10,086 nucleotides of DNA from Bacteroidales bacterium (GTDB lineage Bacteria; Bacteroidota; Bacteroidia; Bacteroidales; UBA4181), in contig JAITTD010000190.1 of NCBI GenBank assembly GCA_031287245.1, positions 1 through 10,086 of the forward strand, read 5' to 3'. Every line of letters begins with the position of its first letter. The first letter of the stretch is position 1. A model generated the notes under the pieces. That model saw only the letters and a program-made list of their open reading frames with translations. It was not told the DNA's origin and searched no databases. Below, in pieces: positions 1-6,986 of the stretch. A program made the translations under genes and the position numbers.

Positions 1-413
1 TTGTTTTTGTAGAATTGCCCAAATTCAAAGCCGCCAACATACGCGAAAAGAAACTGATGATTTTGTGGTTGCGGTTTATGACAGAGATCAACGAAAGCGT
101 AGAACAGGTATCCGAAGATTTACTGAAAAACAAAAAGATAGGCGAAGCGGTAAAATACTTGGAACAAGGCGCTTACACAAAAAAACAGTTGAACGCCTAC
201 GACCGTTACCGCGACAAAATCATGACAGAGATAAGCGCACTCTCCGATGCCGTACGCATGGGATTAACCAAAGGAGAAGCCAAGGGAGAAGCGGAACGTG
301 AAAAGTTAAAAGCCGAAAAAGAAAAGTTAGCCACCGCTCTCGAAAAAGAAAAAGCCGAAAAAGCCCTCTTACTCTCCCGTATTGCCGAACTCGAACAGAA
401 TACAAAAAAATAA
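1..413 (+). CDS. PD-(D/E)XK nuclease family transposase-like protein (Rpn type), C-terminal part only
   Basis: The reading frame is open to the left edge (in-frame codons from position 3 read VFVELPKF), so the gene starts outside the window and only about the last 137 residues are present. A TTG at 15 could serve as a start, but the preceding in-frame codons continue a family-like sequence, so I treat the gene as 5'-truncated by the window. The phrase ELPKF, a helical stretch with LEQGAYTKKQLNAYDRYRDK, and a Lys/Glu-rich coiled-coil tail (KGEAKGEAEREK onward, then AEKEK and EKEKAEK runs) match the C-terminal half of the Rpn/PDDEXK_2 nucleases, which are common and often multicopy in Bacteroidetes. 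Members act as DNA endonucleases linked to recombination. The catalytic PD-(D/E)XK core would lie upstream and cannot be checked. The stop at 411-413 is 17 bases before tsaD, which may be cotranscribed. Confidence 0.72.
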   Translation, partial: VFVELPKFKAANIREKKLMILWLRFMTEINESVEQVSEDLLKNKKIGEAVKYLEQGAYTKKQLNAYDRYRDKIMTEISALSDAVRMGLTKGEAKGEAEREKLKAEKEKLATALEKEKAEKALLLSRIAELEQNTKK

Positions 414-430
414 CCTTCTTATTAATATAA

Positions 431-1459
431 ATGAGTACCACCATTTTAGGCATTGAGTCATCCTGCGACGACACCTCGGCGGCTGTTGTTCGCGATGGCT
501 ATATGCTGTCCAATGTGATTGCCTCGCAGGATGTACACAGGAAATATGGCGGCGTAGTGCCCGAACTGGCTTCGCGGGCGCATCAACAGAACATCCTTCC
601 GGTGGTGGACACGGCATTGAAGCAGGCTGGCGTTGAGCGTACAGAGGTGGATGCTGTCGCTTTCACCCGCGGACCGGGTTTGCTGGGTTCGCTGTTGGTG
701 GGAACTTCCTTTGCCAAAGGTTTTGCCTTGGCAACAAACGCCAAATTGGTGGAAGTAAACCACTTGCAGGCACATATCCTTTCCAATTTCCTGAAAGAAC
801 ACGGTAAAGAGAAAGATTTTCCGCAGTTTCCCTTTTTATGTCTGTTGGTATCGGGTGGGCACACGCAAATTATTGTGATGCGCGACTATCTGGATATGAA
901 AATCATCGGGCACACCATTGACGACGCAGCCGGCGAGGCTTTTGACAAATGCGCCAAAGTGATGGGTTTACCCTATCCGGGCGGTCCAGTCATCGACCGT
1001 TACGCCAAAGAGGGCAACGCGCAGGCTTTCCAATTCAGCAAACCGAAGATAGAAGGCTTGGATTACAGTTTCAGCGGGCTGAAAACCTCGTTTCTCTACA
1101 CCTTGCGCGACAAATGCAAGGACGACGCACAGTTTATCGAACATCATCTGGCTGATTTATGTGCCTCGCTGCAACACATCATCGTGAACATACTGATGAG
1201 CAAGTTGGAACAGGCAATGCAGCAAACCGGCATAAGGGAAGTGGCGATTGCCGGCGGCGTAGCGGCAAATTCGGGCTTGCGCAGCGCTTTAACAGCCACA
1301 GCCGAGCGATGCGGATGGAAAGCGTTCCTGCCTGAGTTTCGTTTCACAACGGACAATGCCGCCATGATAGCCCTCACCGGATATTTCAAATACAGGAAGA
1401 ATCTCTTTGCATCACAGGATATTGCCCCCACCGCCAGATATGAAAATGTAAATTTTTAA
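431..1459 (+). CDS. tsaD: tRNA N6-adenosine threonylcarbamoyltransferase TsaD
   Basis: TsaD transfers the threonylcarbamoyl group from threonylcarbamoyl-AMP to A37 of ANN-decoding tRNAs, making t6A, in the cytoplasm with TsaB and TsaE. The 342-residue length is normal for bacterial TsaD. Visible motifs in order: the ASKHA nucleotide-binding start ILGIESSCDDTSAAVV (5-20); the metal-binding HLQAH with H111 and H115; SGGHTQ (141-146); GEAFDKCAK (168-176); GGPVIDRYAKEG (184-195); YSFSGLKTS (212-220); AIAGGVAANSG (272-282); and FTTDNAAMIALTGY (305-318), whose D308 completes the metal site. The ATG start gives the family's usual N-terminus. No strong ribosome binding site precedes it (taatataaATG), as is normal in this phylum. 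TsaB and TsaE are not encoded here. Identification is secure. Confidence 0.97.
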   Translation: MSTTILGIESSCDDTSAAVVRDGYMLSNVIASQDVHRKYGGVVPELASRAHQQNILPVVDTALKQAGVERTEVDAVAFTRGPGLLGSLLVGTSFAKGFALATNAKLVEVNHLQAHILSNFLKEHGKEKDFPQFPFLCLLVSGGHTQIIVMRDYLDMKIIGHTIDDAAGEAFDKCAKVMGLPYPGGPVIDRYAKEGNAQAFQFSKPKIEGLDYSFSGLKTSFLYTLRDKCKDDAQFIEHHLADLCASLQHIIVNILMSKLEQAMQQTGIREVAIAGGVAANSGLRSALTATAERCGWKAFLPEFRFTTDNAAMIALTGYFKYRKNLFASQDIAPTARYENVNF

Positions 1460-1525
1460 ATAAAAAGTGATATTTTTTTCCGAATTTGCAAATTTCTTTG
1501 TTATTTTGCAGTAAAAATTTCTCTT

Positions 1526-2089
1526 ATGAATGAAGATGTACAATTATATTTAGACGATGCTGCCGAAAGGATGGAAAAGGCATTGAAGCACTTGTCGGCA
1601 GAATTGGTAAAACTTCGTGCCGGAAAGGCAACTCCGTCCATGCTGGATGGCATTATGGTAGATTATTACGGCGTGGCAACTCCCTTACAGCAGGTAGCCA
1701 CCATCAACACGCCCGATGCACGCAGTATCGTAATCCAGCCGTGGGAAAAAAAGGTGATTGATGCTATCGAGAAGGCTATTTTTGCAGCCAACATCGGACT
1801 TACGCCGGGTAACAACGGCGAGACGGTGCGTTTAAACATACCACCGCTCACCGAAGAACGTCGCAAAGGCTTGGTAAAGCAAGTAAAAAACGAAGGCGAA
1901 ATAGCCAAAGTCAGCATCCGCAACGTGCGCCGCGAGTTGATGGACGAATTTAAAAAGATGGAAAAAGACGGGCTTTCCGAAGATTCCGAAAAAGACGCAG
2001 AAGATCTGGCACAAAAACTGACAGATAAATACTACAAGAAAGTAGAAGAAATTTTGGTGAAAAAAGAGGCAGAAATTATGACCGTGTAG
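1526..2089 (+). CDS. frr: Ribosome recycling factor
   Basis: This factor works with EF-G after termination to split 70S ribosomes and release mRNA and deacylated tRNA. At 187 residues it has the usual length. Diagnostic segments are LSAELVKLRAGKATPSML (23-40), which begins the three-helix bundle; the hinge and domain II region with YYGVATPLQQVATI and NTPDARSIVIQPW; NIGLTPGNNGETVRLNIPPLTEERRK; and the helical C-terminus with VRRELMDEFKKMEKDG. The start is an ATG 66 bases after tsaD. The gap is A/T-rich and contains TTATTTTGC (1501-1509), a weak version of the phylum's -7 element, so frr may have its own promoter or be read from tsaD. In many bacteria pyrH lies directly upstream of frr; here it does not. 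Confidence 0.97.
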   Translation: MNEDVQLYLDDAAERMEKALKHLSAELVKLRAGKATPSMLDGIMVDYYGVATPLQQVATINTPDARSIVIQPWEKKVIDAIEKAIFAANIGLTPGNNGETVRLNIPPLTEERRKGLVKQVKNEGEIAKVSIRNVRRELMDEFKKMEKDGLSEDSEKDAEDLAQKLTDKYYKKVEEILVKKEAEIMTV

Positions 2090-2099
2090 AATAAATATA

Positions 2100-2107
2100 T
2101 ACCTTTG
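2100..2107 (+). promoter_or_regulatory. Bacteroidetes -7 promoter element before the 600-residue protein gene
   Basis: The sequence TACCTTTG exactly fits the TAnnTTTG -7 consensus used by the primary sigma factor of Bacteroidetes. It lies in the 34-base gap after frr, 16 bases before the ATG at 2124, giving a very short leader. No good TTG-type -33 element is seen at the expected distance, where the sequence is the 3' end of frr. Confidence 0.5.
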
Positions 2108-2123
2108 CGGCAAATATTTTAGA

Positions 2124-3926
2124 ATGAATCATCTCCATACCTTTCATATCCCCGTGATGGGGCTTGCTTATACCGTAGATACTCCTGTAAAAGTAGCCCG
2201 TTTTGGCATCGCTTCTGTCATTTCCATCATTGAAGATACGCTTGTGGAACGGATGCGGCAGTATTATTATAATAAATTAGGCGAAAAATATGTACCTATC
2301 ACCTGCATTGAGCCTGATTATCGCGCACGACGCATAACAGACTACCTCAATTTGGTGAACGACATGGTCAACAAACAGGTGGAAAAACTCAAAGAATCGT
2401 CCTTTGAAGCCGGCACCGAATTGGTGCAGTATTTTGAAATGTTGCCCGAAAACAGCCTGCTGAAAAAGATGTACCGAGGAATGCTGGATATGCACGACCG
2501 CTTTGAGCAGAAAACAGCGCAAGCAAAACTTCGCGCAAGCATCCGTGCGGGAAGCATCGACGTGAATATCATGACCAAATTGGACAACGACCGCTACACG
2601 CCCGATGGCAACCTGATTGAAAACGGTTCGGATGCTGTGACCGCCCTTCGCGGATATGCCAACAGTGAACTCACCGATTCCTCCATCGTTTTTTCTGCGG
2701 GCATGAATCCACGCCTGTTCAACTATATGGCTCAGTTGAACGCTTTTACAGAAATGCGCGATGGCGAATTTGTAAAAAAAATCGTCATCAAAGTGAGCGA
2801 CCATCGCTCTGCCGTCATACAAGGCAAATATTTGGCAAAAAAAGGACTTTGGGTATCCGAATTTCGGGTTGAATCCGGTCTGAATTGTGGCGGACATGCC
2901 TTTGCCAGCGAGGGATATATGCTCGGTCCCATTCTCGAAGAGTTGAAAAACAAGCGACCGGAACTGTCCGGAGAATTGTTTGAATTGTACAGCAAGGCAT
3001 TGATAGAAAAAGGCAAGACGCCACCCGCAACACCACCCGCTATCCGCATCACTGTGCAAGGCGGAATAGGCACTTGCGAAGAAGACACGCTCATGCGCGA
3101 ATACTACCAAATGGACGCCACCGGATGGGGAAGCCCCTTCCTGTTAGTGCCCGAAGCGGTCACCATTGACGACGACACATTGCAATTGCTGGCTGCTTCC
3201 GCCGATGACGACATTGTGCTCAGCCGCAATTCCCCTATGGGTGTGCCTTTCAATTATTTGCGGGGCGCATCGGGCGAGCAAGAGAAATACAGGGCAGTAG
3301 CGGAAGGACGTCCGGGCAGTTCATGTCCCGAAAAATACCTGCAATCGAACACCGAATTTACCACAAAAAACGTATGTACGGCATCTGCTGCCTATATCCG
3401 GCAAAAGTTGCAGCAATTGCAAACAATGGAAATGAGCGATAGCGAACGGGAACGCCGCCGCGCCGCCATCCTTTCCAAAGAATGTCTTTGCGTGGGATTG
3501 AGTAACACAGCAGTGCTGAGATACAAACTGCCCCCTGTCAGCAAAGCATTTAGCGGCGTTACCGTGTGCCCGGGTCCCAATTTGGCGTACTTCAACAAAA
3601 CAGCATCGCTGCGTGAGATGATTGACCACATTTACGGGCGCACCAACCTTCTTCGCGAAGGCTACCGCCCACACATGTTTATCAAGGAAATGCGGATATA
3701 CCTCAGTTATCTGAACGACGAACTAAGCAAAAGACGCCCGGACGACCTCGTTGTCAAACCTGAAATATCATATCGCTCGTTTAGCAAAAATATGCACGAC
3801 GCAGTGGGCTATTACCGCTCAAAAATCGGCGAAATATTAACATCTGCGCAGGAAAAAACACTTTTCCTGACAGAGTTAACCGATATTGAAGCGGAAATCA
3901 ACGAGACGGAGAGTTCCAAAATTTAA
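2124..3926 (+). CDS. Conserved protein of unknown function, possible FMN-binding TIM-barrel enzyme
   Basis: This 600-residue cytoplasmic-looking protein has no signal peptide or membrane segment. I do not know a characterised homologue. Its order of motifs resembles nitronate monooxygenase/glutamate synthase-like flavoproteins: an N-terminal strand and loop (IPVMGLAYTVDTPVKVARFG, 9-28); GLNCGGHAF (252-260), like the Gly-rich GGGH loop; AIRITVQGGIGT (306-317), like the phosphate-binding AAGGI strand; then MDATGWGSPFLLVPEAVTID (330-349), corresponding to the usual GADGVQMGTRF strand. The first third (about residues 70-145) is helical and charged, an insertion not typical of that family. A second half (390-600) carries Cys residues C401, C418, C454, C456 and C482 with a K-E-C-L-C motif, which could bind metal or serve in redox. 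The ATG is chosen because it follows a promoter element closely. Function is inferred, not shown. Confidence 0.85.
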   Translation: MNHLHTFHIPVMGLAYTVDTPVKVARFGIASVISIIEDTLVERMRQYYYNKLGEKYVPITCIEPDYRARRITDYLNLVNDMVNKQVEKLKESSFEAGTELVQYFEMLPENSLLKKMYRGMLDMHDRFEQKTAQAKLRASIRAGSIDVNIMTKLDNDRYTPDGNLIENGSDAVTALRGYANSELTDSSIVFSAGMNPRLFNYMAQLNAFTEMRDGEFVKKIVIKVSDHRSAVIQGKYLAKKGLWVSEFRVESGLNCGGHAFASEGYMLGPILEELKNKRPELSGELFELYSKALIEKGKTPPATPPAIRITVQGGIGTCEEDTLMREYYQMDATGWGSPFLLVPEAVTIDDDTLQLLAASADDDIVLSRNSPMGVPFNYLRGASGEQEKYRAVAEGRPGSSCPEKYLQSNTEFTTKNVCTASAAYIRQKLQQLQTMEMSDSERERRRAAILSKECLCVGLSNTAVLRYKLPPVSKAFSGVTVCPGPNLAYFNKTASLREMIDHIYGRTNLLREGYRPHMFIKEMRIYLSYLNDELSKRRPDDLVVKPEISYRSFSKNMHDAVGYYRSKIGEILTSAQEKTLFLTELTDIEAEINETESSKI

Positions 3927-3940
3927 GTAGACTTCAATAA

Positions 3941-4020
3941 ATATTGTGAAACCTCTATGAGGTTTTGGAGGATGCCTGTATCATATTTTCTATTGATATG
4001 TATCCCCTAACGGGGAATAT
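3941..4020 (+). repeat. 80-bp dispersed repeat, copy 1
   Basis: This segment recurs at 9668-9747 in the same orientation with one difference (A at 3983, C at 9710). It begins ATATTGTGAAACC and ends CCCCTAACGGGGAATAT. It holds two hairpins: AAACCTC-TAT-GAGGTTT (3949-3965), with a perfect 7-bp stem, and TCCCC-TAAC-GGGGA (4003-4016). It begins 14 bases after the stop of the upstream plus-strand gene. No coding sequence or target-site duplication is evident. It may be a REP/MITE-like element or a 3'-end processing or termination structure. Confidence 0.85.
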
Positions 4021-4049
4021 CACCTCAATTCCCCGTTAGGGGATACATA
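3997..4049. repeat. 22-bp perfect inverted repeat between convergent genes
   Basis: The arm at 3997-4018 (TATGTATCCCCTAACGG and five more bases) is exactly reverse-complemented at 4028-4049, separated by a 9-base loop. The left arm is the tail of the 80-bp repeat; the right arm is an oppositely oriented copy of the same tail. It lies between the stop codons of two convergent genes (3926 and 4078), so it could end transcription or block read-through in both directions, although no long T run follows on either side. Confidence 0.85.
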
Positions 4050-4077
4050 AATTTATTGACGACTCCTAAGGACGTTT

Positions 4078-5775
4078 TTATTCTATTACCTTCAATTTAT
4101 CGCCGGCATTTTCCACTATTTCTTTCAGCCACCATTCGGGATAACCGGGTTGGGCAGGCGATGCGGATGTAGTACCGTATTGGTTGGGGGCAAGTATTCC
4201 GTTTTCTTCCTTTTTAATGTTGCCGTCAATGTATTTCATCAACAGCAGTTGACTCAACTTTTTCCACCGGTTGAAGGTGTTGGCTGCTTGTGCATTTGAA
4301 TAATTGTTCAGAAAATTCCTTGCCGACGCCGGTTTTTCCTTGTATTTTCTCATGGCTTCGGCATCTGTGCGGGCAATATCTTGCAGGTAACCATCTTCCA
4401 ATTCGTTCAAAATCTTGCAAACATCTGCTGCCATGACGTCATAACGCAGGTAGGAGAAGTTAGCCACCTGATTCATCAGCCAAAATGCCGATGTTTCGGA
4501 ATATTCCGTCATGCTGCCATTGCCTTCGGCAAAATTGACGGGTATTTTGGTGATGCTGCTGTAAAGGGGCGTAAGCGGCGATGTGGCAGCGTCGTCCACG
4601 CCAAACCAGAAAATGCCGCCAATCAGGTCGGGCAACCAAGAGCGAGCCTGCCCCACAAACCAAAAGCCGGTTTGCTGCGTGGCAGTGACACGTTCGTTTG
4701 CATATTCCCTGCCGTCAACTTTCCAAGTCAGCGGGCGCCAGCGGTAAGGAAGTCCGTGAGGTCCAGCCCCTAAATCCTTGCGCATATCCAGTTCGGTGCC
4801 TTCCAAATGGTCGCGCATTCCGTTCATCACATCCTTGGGCGACAATTTCCGGTCAGGTTTAATCCACAGCGGCATACGGTTTTTCAGGTCTTCACCTTTT
4901 GCATAAGCAAAATAGCGGTACATATCGTTGTTGAATGTCTTGAAAAACGACCATACCCGCATATCGCAGAAGCGAGCACCGTGAAAATCAATGGGGTTGA
5001 AGGTGTCGGAGAAACTAAAATCAGCGTCCGAACCGGTGTACCAGCCTTTAGCGCGGGCAAAATCAACGACATCTTTGCTGTAAAGGCAGTTTTCGGGGTC
5101 GTTCTTCGGGAAAGTGGTGATACGCGCTTGGTTTGCGTGTGCGCAGATATATCCGTCGGGGACGCGCAACGCTACCCACAATGCACCTTTTCCGCCGGCG
5201 CCTTTGCCCACCATTTCCATTATCCACACTTCATTTTTATCGCCAATGCTGAATGATTCGCCGCTGCTGCAAAATCCGTAAGTTTCTGCCAGCGTGGTCA
5301 TCACGCTGATGGCTTCGCGGGCGGTTTTGGAACGTTGAAGCGCTATATATATCAGGCTTCCGTAATCGATGATACCTGTTCCATCCACCAATTCGCCCCG
5401 TCCGCCGAAAGTGGTTTCGCCGATCACCACCTGGTGCTCATTCATGTTACCTACAACAGAGTATGTTTCAGCCACTTCAGGGATGTTTCCAAGCGGTTTG
5501 CCTGTATCCCATTCTGTTATTTTGTGGAGAGCGCCCGCCTTGTGTTTAGCGGCTGGAAAATAGTACAACTCGCCATACAAAGTGTGGGAATCGGCTGAAT
5601 ACGACACCATCACTGAGCCGTCGGTAGAGGCGCCGCGAGTGACGAGAAAATTGGTGCAGGCGCGGCTGTCAGAAAAATGGGCAAAAAACAGGAGCGTCAC
5701 AAAAATGAAAAACTTTTTGCCGGAGAGTTTATTCGTGCAATTATTTGATTGATTGCGAAATAAGAAATATTTCAT
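4078..5775 (-). CDS. Secreted C69-family dipeptidase (N-terminal Cys nucleophile hydrolase)
   Basis: C69 peptidases (PepD-like) hydrolyse dipeptides and short peptides using an N-terminal cysteine. The frame extends to an ATG at 5829, but a -7 promoter element (5805-5812) lies inside that extension, so I choose the ATG at 5775, giving 565 residues. The N-terminus then has a basic segment, a hydrophobic core (FFIFVTLLFFAHF) and a cleavage region SDSRA followed by C40 in ACTNFLVTRGAS. That cysteine is the expected nucleophile, freed by signal peptide removal; the preceding residues do not form a good lipobox. Family motifs follow: DGSVMVSYSADSH, GNMNEHQVVIGETT (about 109-122) and GESFSIGDKNEVWIMEM (about 172-188). 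The enzyme is likely periplasmic. Its 3' end converges on the plus-strand gene across the inverted repeat at 3997-4049. Confidence 0.92.
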   Translation of the reverse strand: MKYFLFRNQSNNCTNKLSGKKFFIFVTLLFFAHFSDSRACTNFLVTRGASTDGSVMVSYSADSHTLYGELYYFPAAKHKAGALHKITEWDTGKPLGNIPEVAETYSVVGNMNEHQVVIGETTFGGRGELVDGTGIIDYGSLIYIALQRSKTAREAISVMTTLAETYGFCSSGESFSIGDKNEVWIMEMVGKGAGGKGALWVALRVPDGYICAHANQARITTFPKNDPENCLYSKDVVDFARAKGWYTGSDADFSFSDTFNPIDFHGARFCDMRVWSFFKTFNNDMYRYFAYAKGEDLKNRMPLWIKPDRKLSPKDVMNGMRDHLEGTELDMRKDLGAGPHGLPYRWRPLTWKVDGREYANERVTATQQTGFWFVGQARSWLPDLIGGIFWFGVDDAATSPLTPLYSSITKIPVNFAEGNGSMTEYSETSAFWLMNQVANFSYLRYDVMAADVCKILNELEDGYLQDIARTDAEAMRKYKEKPASARNFLNNYSNAQAANTFNRWKKLSQLLLMKYIDGNIKKEENGILAPNQYGTTSASPAQPGYPEWWLKEIVENAGDKLKVIE

Positions 5776-5804
5776 AACATTACAGATGGTATTATTTAAT
5801 ACTG

Positions 5805-5812
5805 CAAATGTA
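5805..5812 (-). promoter_or_regulatory. Bacteroidetes -7 promoter element for the C69 peptidase
   Basis: On the minus strand the sequence reads TACATTTG, an exact TAnnTTTG match, 29 bases upstream of the ATG at 5775. A TTTG (in CTTTGAGC) lies 14 bases upstream, closer than the usual 19-21, so the -33 element is doubtful. Its position argues against the in-frame ATG at 5829. Confidence 0.5.
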
Positions 5813-5852
5813 AAAATTATTTTGCTCAAAGAAAAATTTTTGAGGCAAAAAT

Positions 5853-5888
5853 AAAAGCGGAGAGAGTTTTGACATTCTTTCCGCTTTT
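5853..5888 (-). terminator. Intrinsic terminator after tRNA-Leu
   Basis: A perfect 9-bp stem, AAAAGCGGA paired with TCCGCTTTT, encloses an 18-base loop and begins 3 bases beyond the tRNA 3' end on the minus strand. T-rich DNA (TTTTATTTTTG) follows. It separates the tRNA from the peptidase promoter and gene downstream. Confidence 0.7.
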
Positions 5889-5891
5889 CCG

Positions 5892-5975
5892 TACCCAGAG
5901 TCGGGATCGAACCGACACAGGGGTGAACCTACTGGTGTTTGAGACCAGCGCGTCTACCAATTCCGCCATCTGGGC
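5892..5975 (-). tRNA. tRNA-Leu (anticodon CAA)
   Basis: The minus strand folds into a class II tRNA of 84 bases. The acceptor stem GCCCAGA pairs with TCTGGGT (a terminal G-U pair) and the discriminator is A. The D region reads GCGGAATTGGTAGACGC. The anticodon stem CTGGT/ACCAG closes a CTCAAAC loop whose anticodon CAA (5939-5941) reads UUG leucine codons. A long variable arm of about 15 bases (TAGGTTCACCCCTGT) is typical of tRNA-Leu. The T arm is GTCGG-TTCGATC-CCGAC. CCA is not encoded. Confidence 0.97.
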
Positions 5976-5993
5976 ATCTCTTTTTTGCGGGTG

Positions 5994-6026
5994 CAAAGGT
6001 AAATATTTATTTAAATAATCTCCAAG
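5994..6026 (-). promoter_or_regulatory. Promoter of tRNA-Leu
   Basis: On the minus strand CTTG (6023-6026), 21 bases of A/T-rich spacer and TACCTTTG (5994-6001) match the -33 and -7 elements of the Bacteroidetes primary sigma factor. The -7 box ends 18 bases before the first base of the mature tRNA, leaving a short 5' leader for RNase P. Confidence 0.65.
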
Positions 6027-6074
6027 TTTTTTTTTCAAATCCATTTTTTTTTATTTTTTTTTGATCACATGGTG

Positions 6075-6103
6075 TTGTGAATTGAAAAAAAGATTTAACT
6101 TTG
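6075..6103 (+). promoter_or_regulatory. Likely promoter of the O-methyltransferase gene
   Basis: TTG at 6075-6077, an 18-base spacer and TAACTTTG at 6096-6103 fit the TTG/TAnnTTTG arrangement. Transcription would start near 6110, leaving about 70-80 bases of A/T-rich leader before the candidate starts at 6178 (short frame) and 6191. Confidence 0.5.
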
Positions 6104-6190
6104 TGCCGGTTTTATGATTTGCCAAATATCAAAAGCACAAGATATTTTGTTTATAGTTTTTTAGTATCAGTTAAAAAATGAAAAAGAATA

Positions 6191-6880
6191 TTGAAACTGA
6201 TTTTATTTTTAATTTTAAAAACAATTAAAATAATAATCGAAGAATACATACATAGATGCCTAAGTGCAGAAAGTGACGTATTAACAGAACTTTACCGTCA
6301 AACTCACCTGAAAGTACCCAATGGCGGTATGATTTCGGGGCATGAGCAGGGACGTTTACTCAGTATGTTCAGTCACATGATTGCTCCGAAAAATATTCTG
6401 GAGATAGGTACGTTCACAGGGTATTCTGCGATATGCCTGGCAGAAGGGCTTGCACCGAATGGCAAGTTGCACACCATCGAACAAAATGATGAGTTGAGGG
6501 ACTTTGCCCTTTCGTTCTTTGAAAAAGCCGGTATGTCCGACAAAATTGTCCAATACACGGGCGATGCACTTGATATTATTCCGACCTTCCATATCATGTT
6601 CGACCTTGTGTTTATTGATGCGGCAAAAAACAAGTATATGGATTATTATCAGTCAGTTTTGGACAAAGTTTGTCCCAACGGATACATACTGATTGATAAT
6701 ATATTATGGTATGACAAGGTCGCTGACAATAGCTGTAACGATAAGAAAACAAATGCATTAAGAGATTTTAACGCATTTGTAGGCACAGATTTGAGAGTAG
6801 AAAAAGCAATAGTCCAAAACAGAGACGGGCTATTTATTTTAAGAAAAAGAGTAAATTCATTAAATAATGTTAAACAATAG
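6191..6880 (+). CDS. Class I SAM-dependent O-methyltransferase, CCoAOMT-like family
   Basis: The protein resembles cation-dependent O-methyltransferases (caffeoyl-CoA/catechol type) found in many Bacteroidetes; its substrate is unknown. Visible motifs, numbered from the TTG at 6191: HLKVPNGGMISGHEQGRLLSM (39-59), the family's N-terminal helix region; SAM-binding motif I EIGTFTGYSA (71-80); the acidic residue at the end of strand 2, E98 in HTIEQND; GDALDI (124-129); FIDAAK (141-146) with D143; and IDNILW (168-173) with D169 and N170, the expected metal ligands together with D143. The C-terminal RDGLFILRKR (211-220) is family-like. The start is uncertain: there is no in-frame ATG before the conserved EEYI segment, and the TTG adds an unusual hydrophobic, A/T-rich leader (MKLILFLILKTIK). 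A true start nearer ATA/ATC codons, or a disrupted 5' end, is possible. Confidence 0.85.
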   Translation: MKLILFLILKTIKIIIEEYIHRCLSAESDVLTELYRQTHLKVPNGGMISGHEQGRLLSMFSHMIAPKNILEIGTFTGYSAICLAEGLAPNGKLHTIEQNDELRDFALSFFEKAGMSDKIVQYTGDALDIIPTFHIMFDLVFIDAAKNKYMDYYQSVLDKVCPNGYILIDNILWYDKVADNSCNDKKTNALRDFNAFVGTDLRVEKAIVQNRDGLFILRKRVNSLNNVKQ

Positions 6881-6986
6881 AATGTATCACCATAAGTTTC
6901 ATGATTCAGCGGAGTATGCTCAAGAATGTAATTTTTTATTTCCTGTATGTATTTTTATTTCATCAACAACCTAAATTTAATTAAAA

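Noticed and set aside
1483..1494. 12-bp palindrome AATTTGCAAATT upstream of frr
   Set aside because: It is short and in A/T-rich DNA where such palindromes arise easily; no second copy or clear promoter spacing supports an operator.
2277..3110. 277-codon minus-strand frame opposite the 600-residue protein
   Set aside because: It is antisense to a convincing gene, has low-complexity Phe/His-rich content, and shows no recognisable motif or promoter.
5826..6044. 72-codon minus-strand frame containing MAELVDALVSNTS
   Set aside because: It is a translation of the tRNA-Leu gene and its promoter; the peptide phrase is a well-known artefact of class II tRNA sequences.
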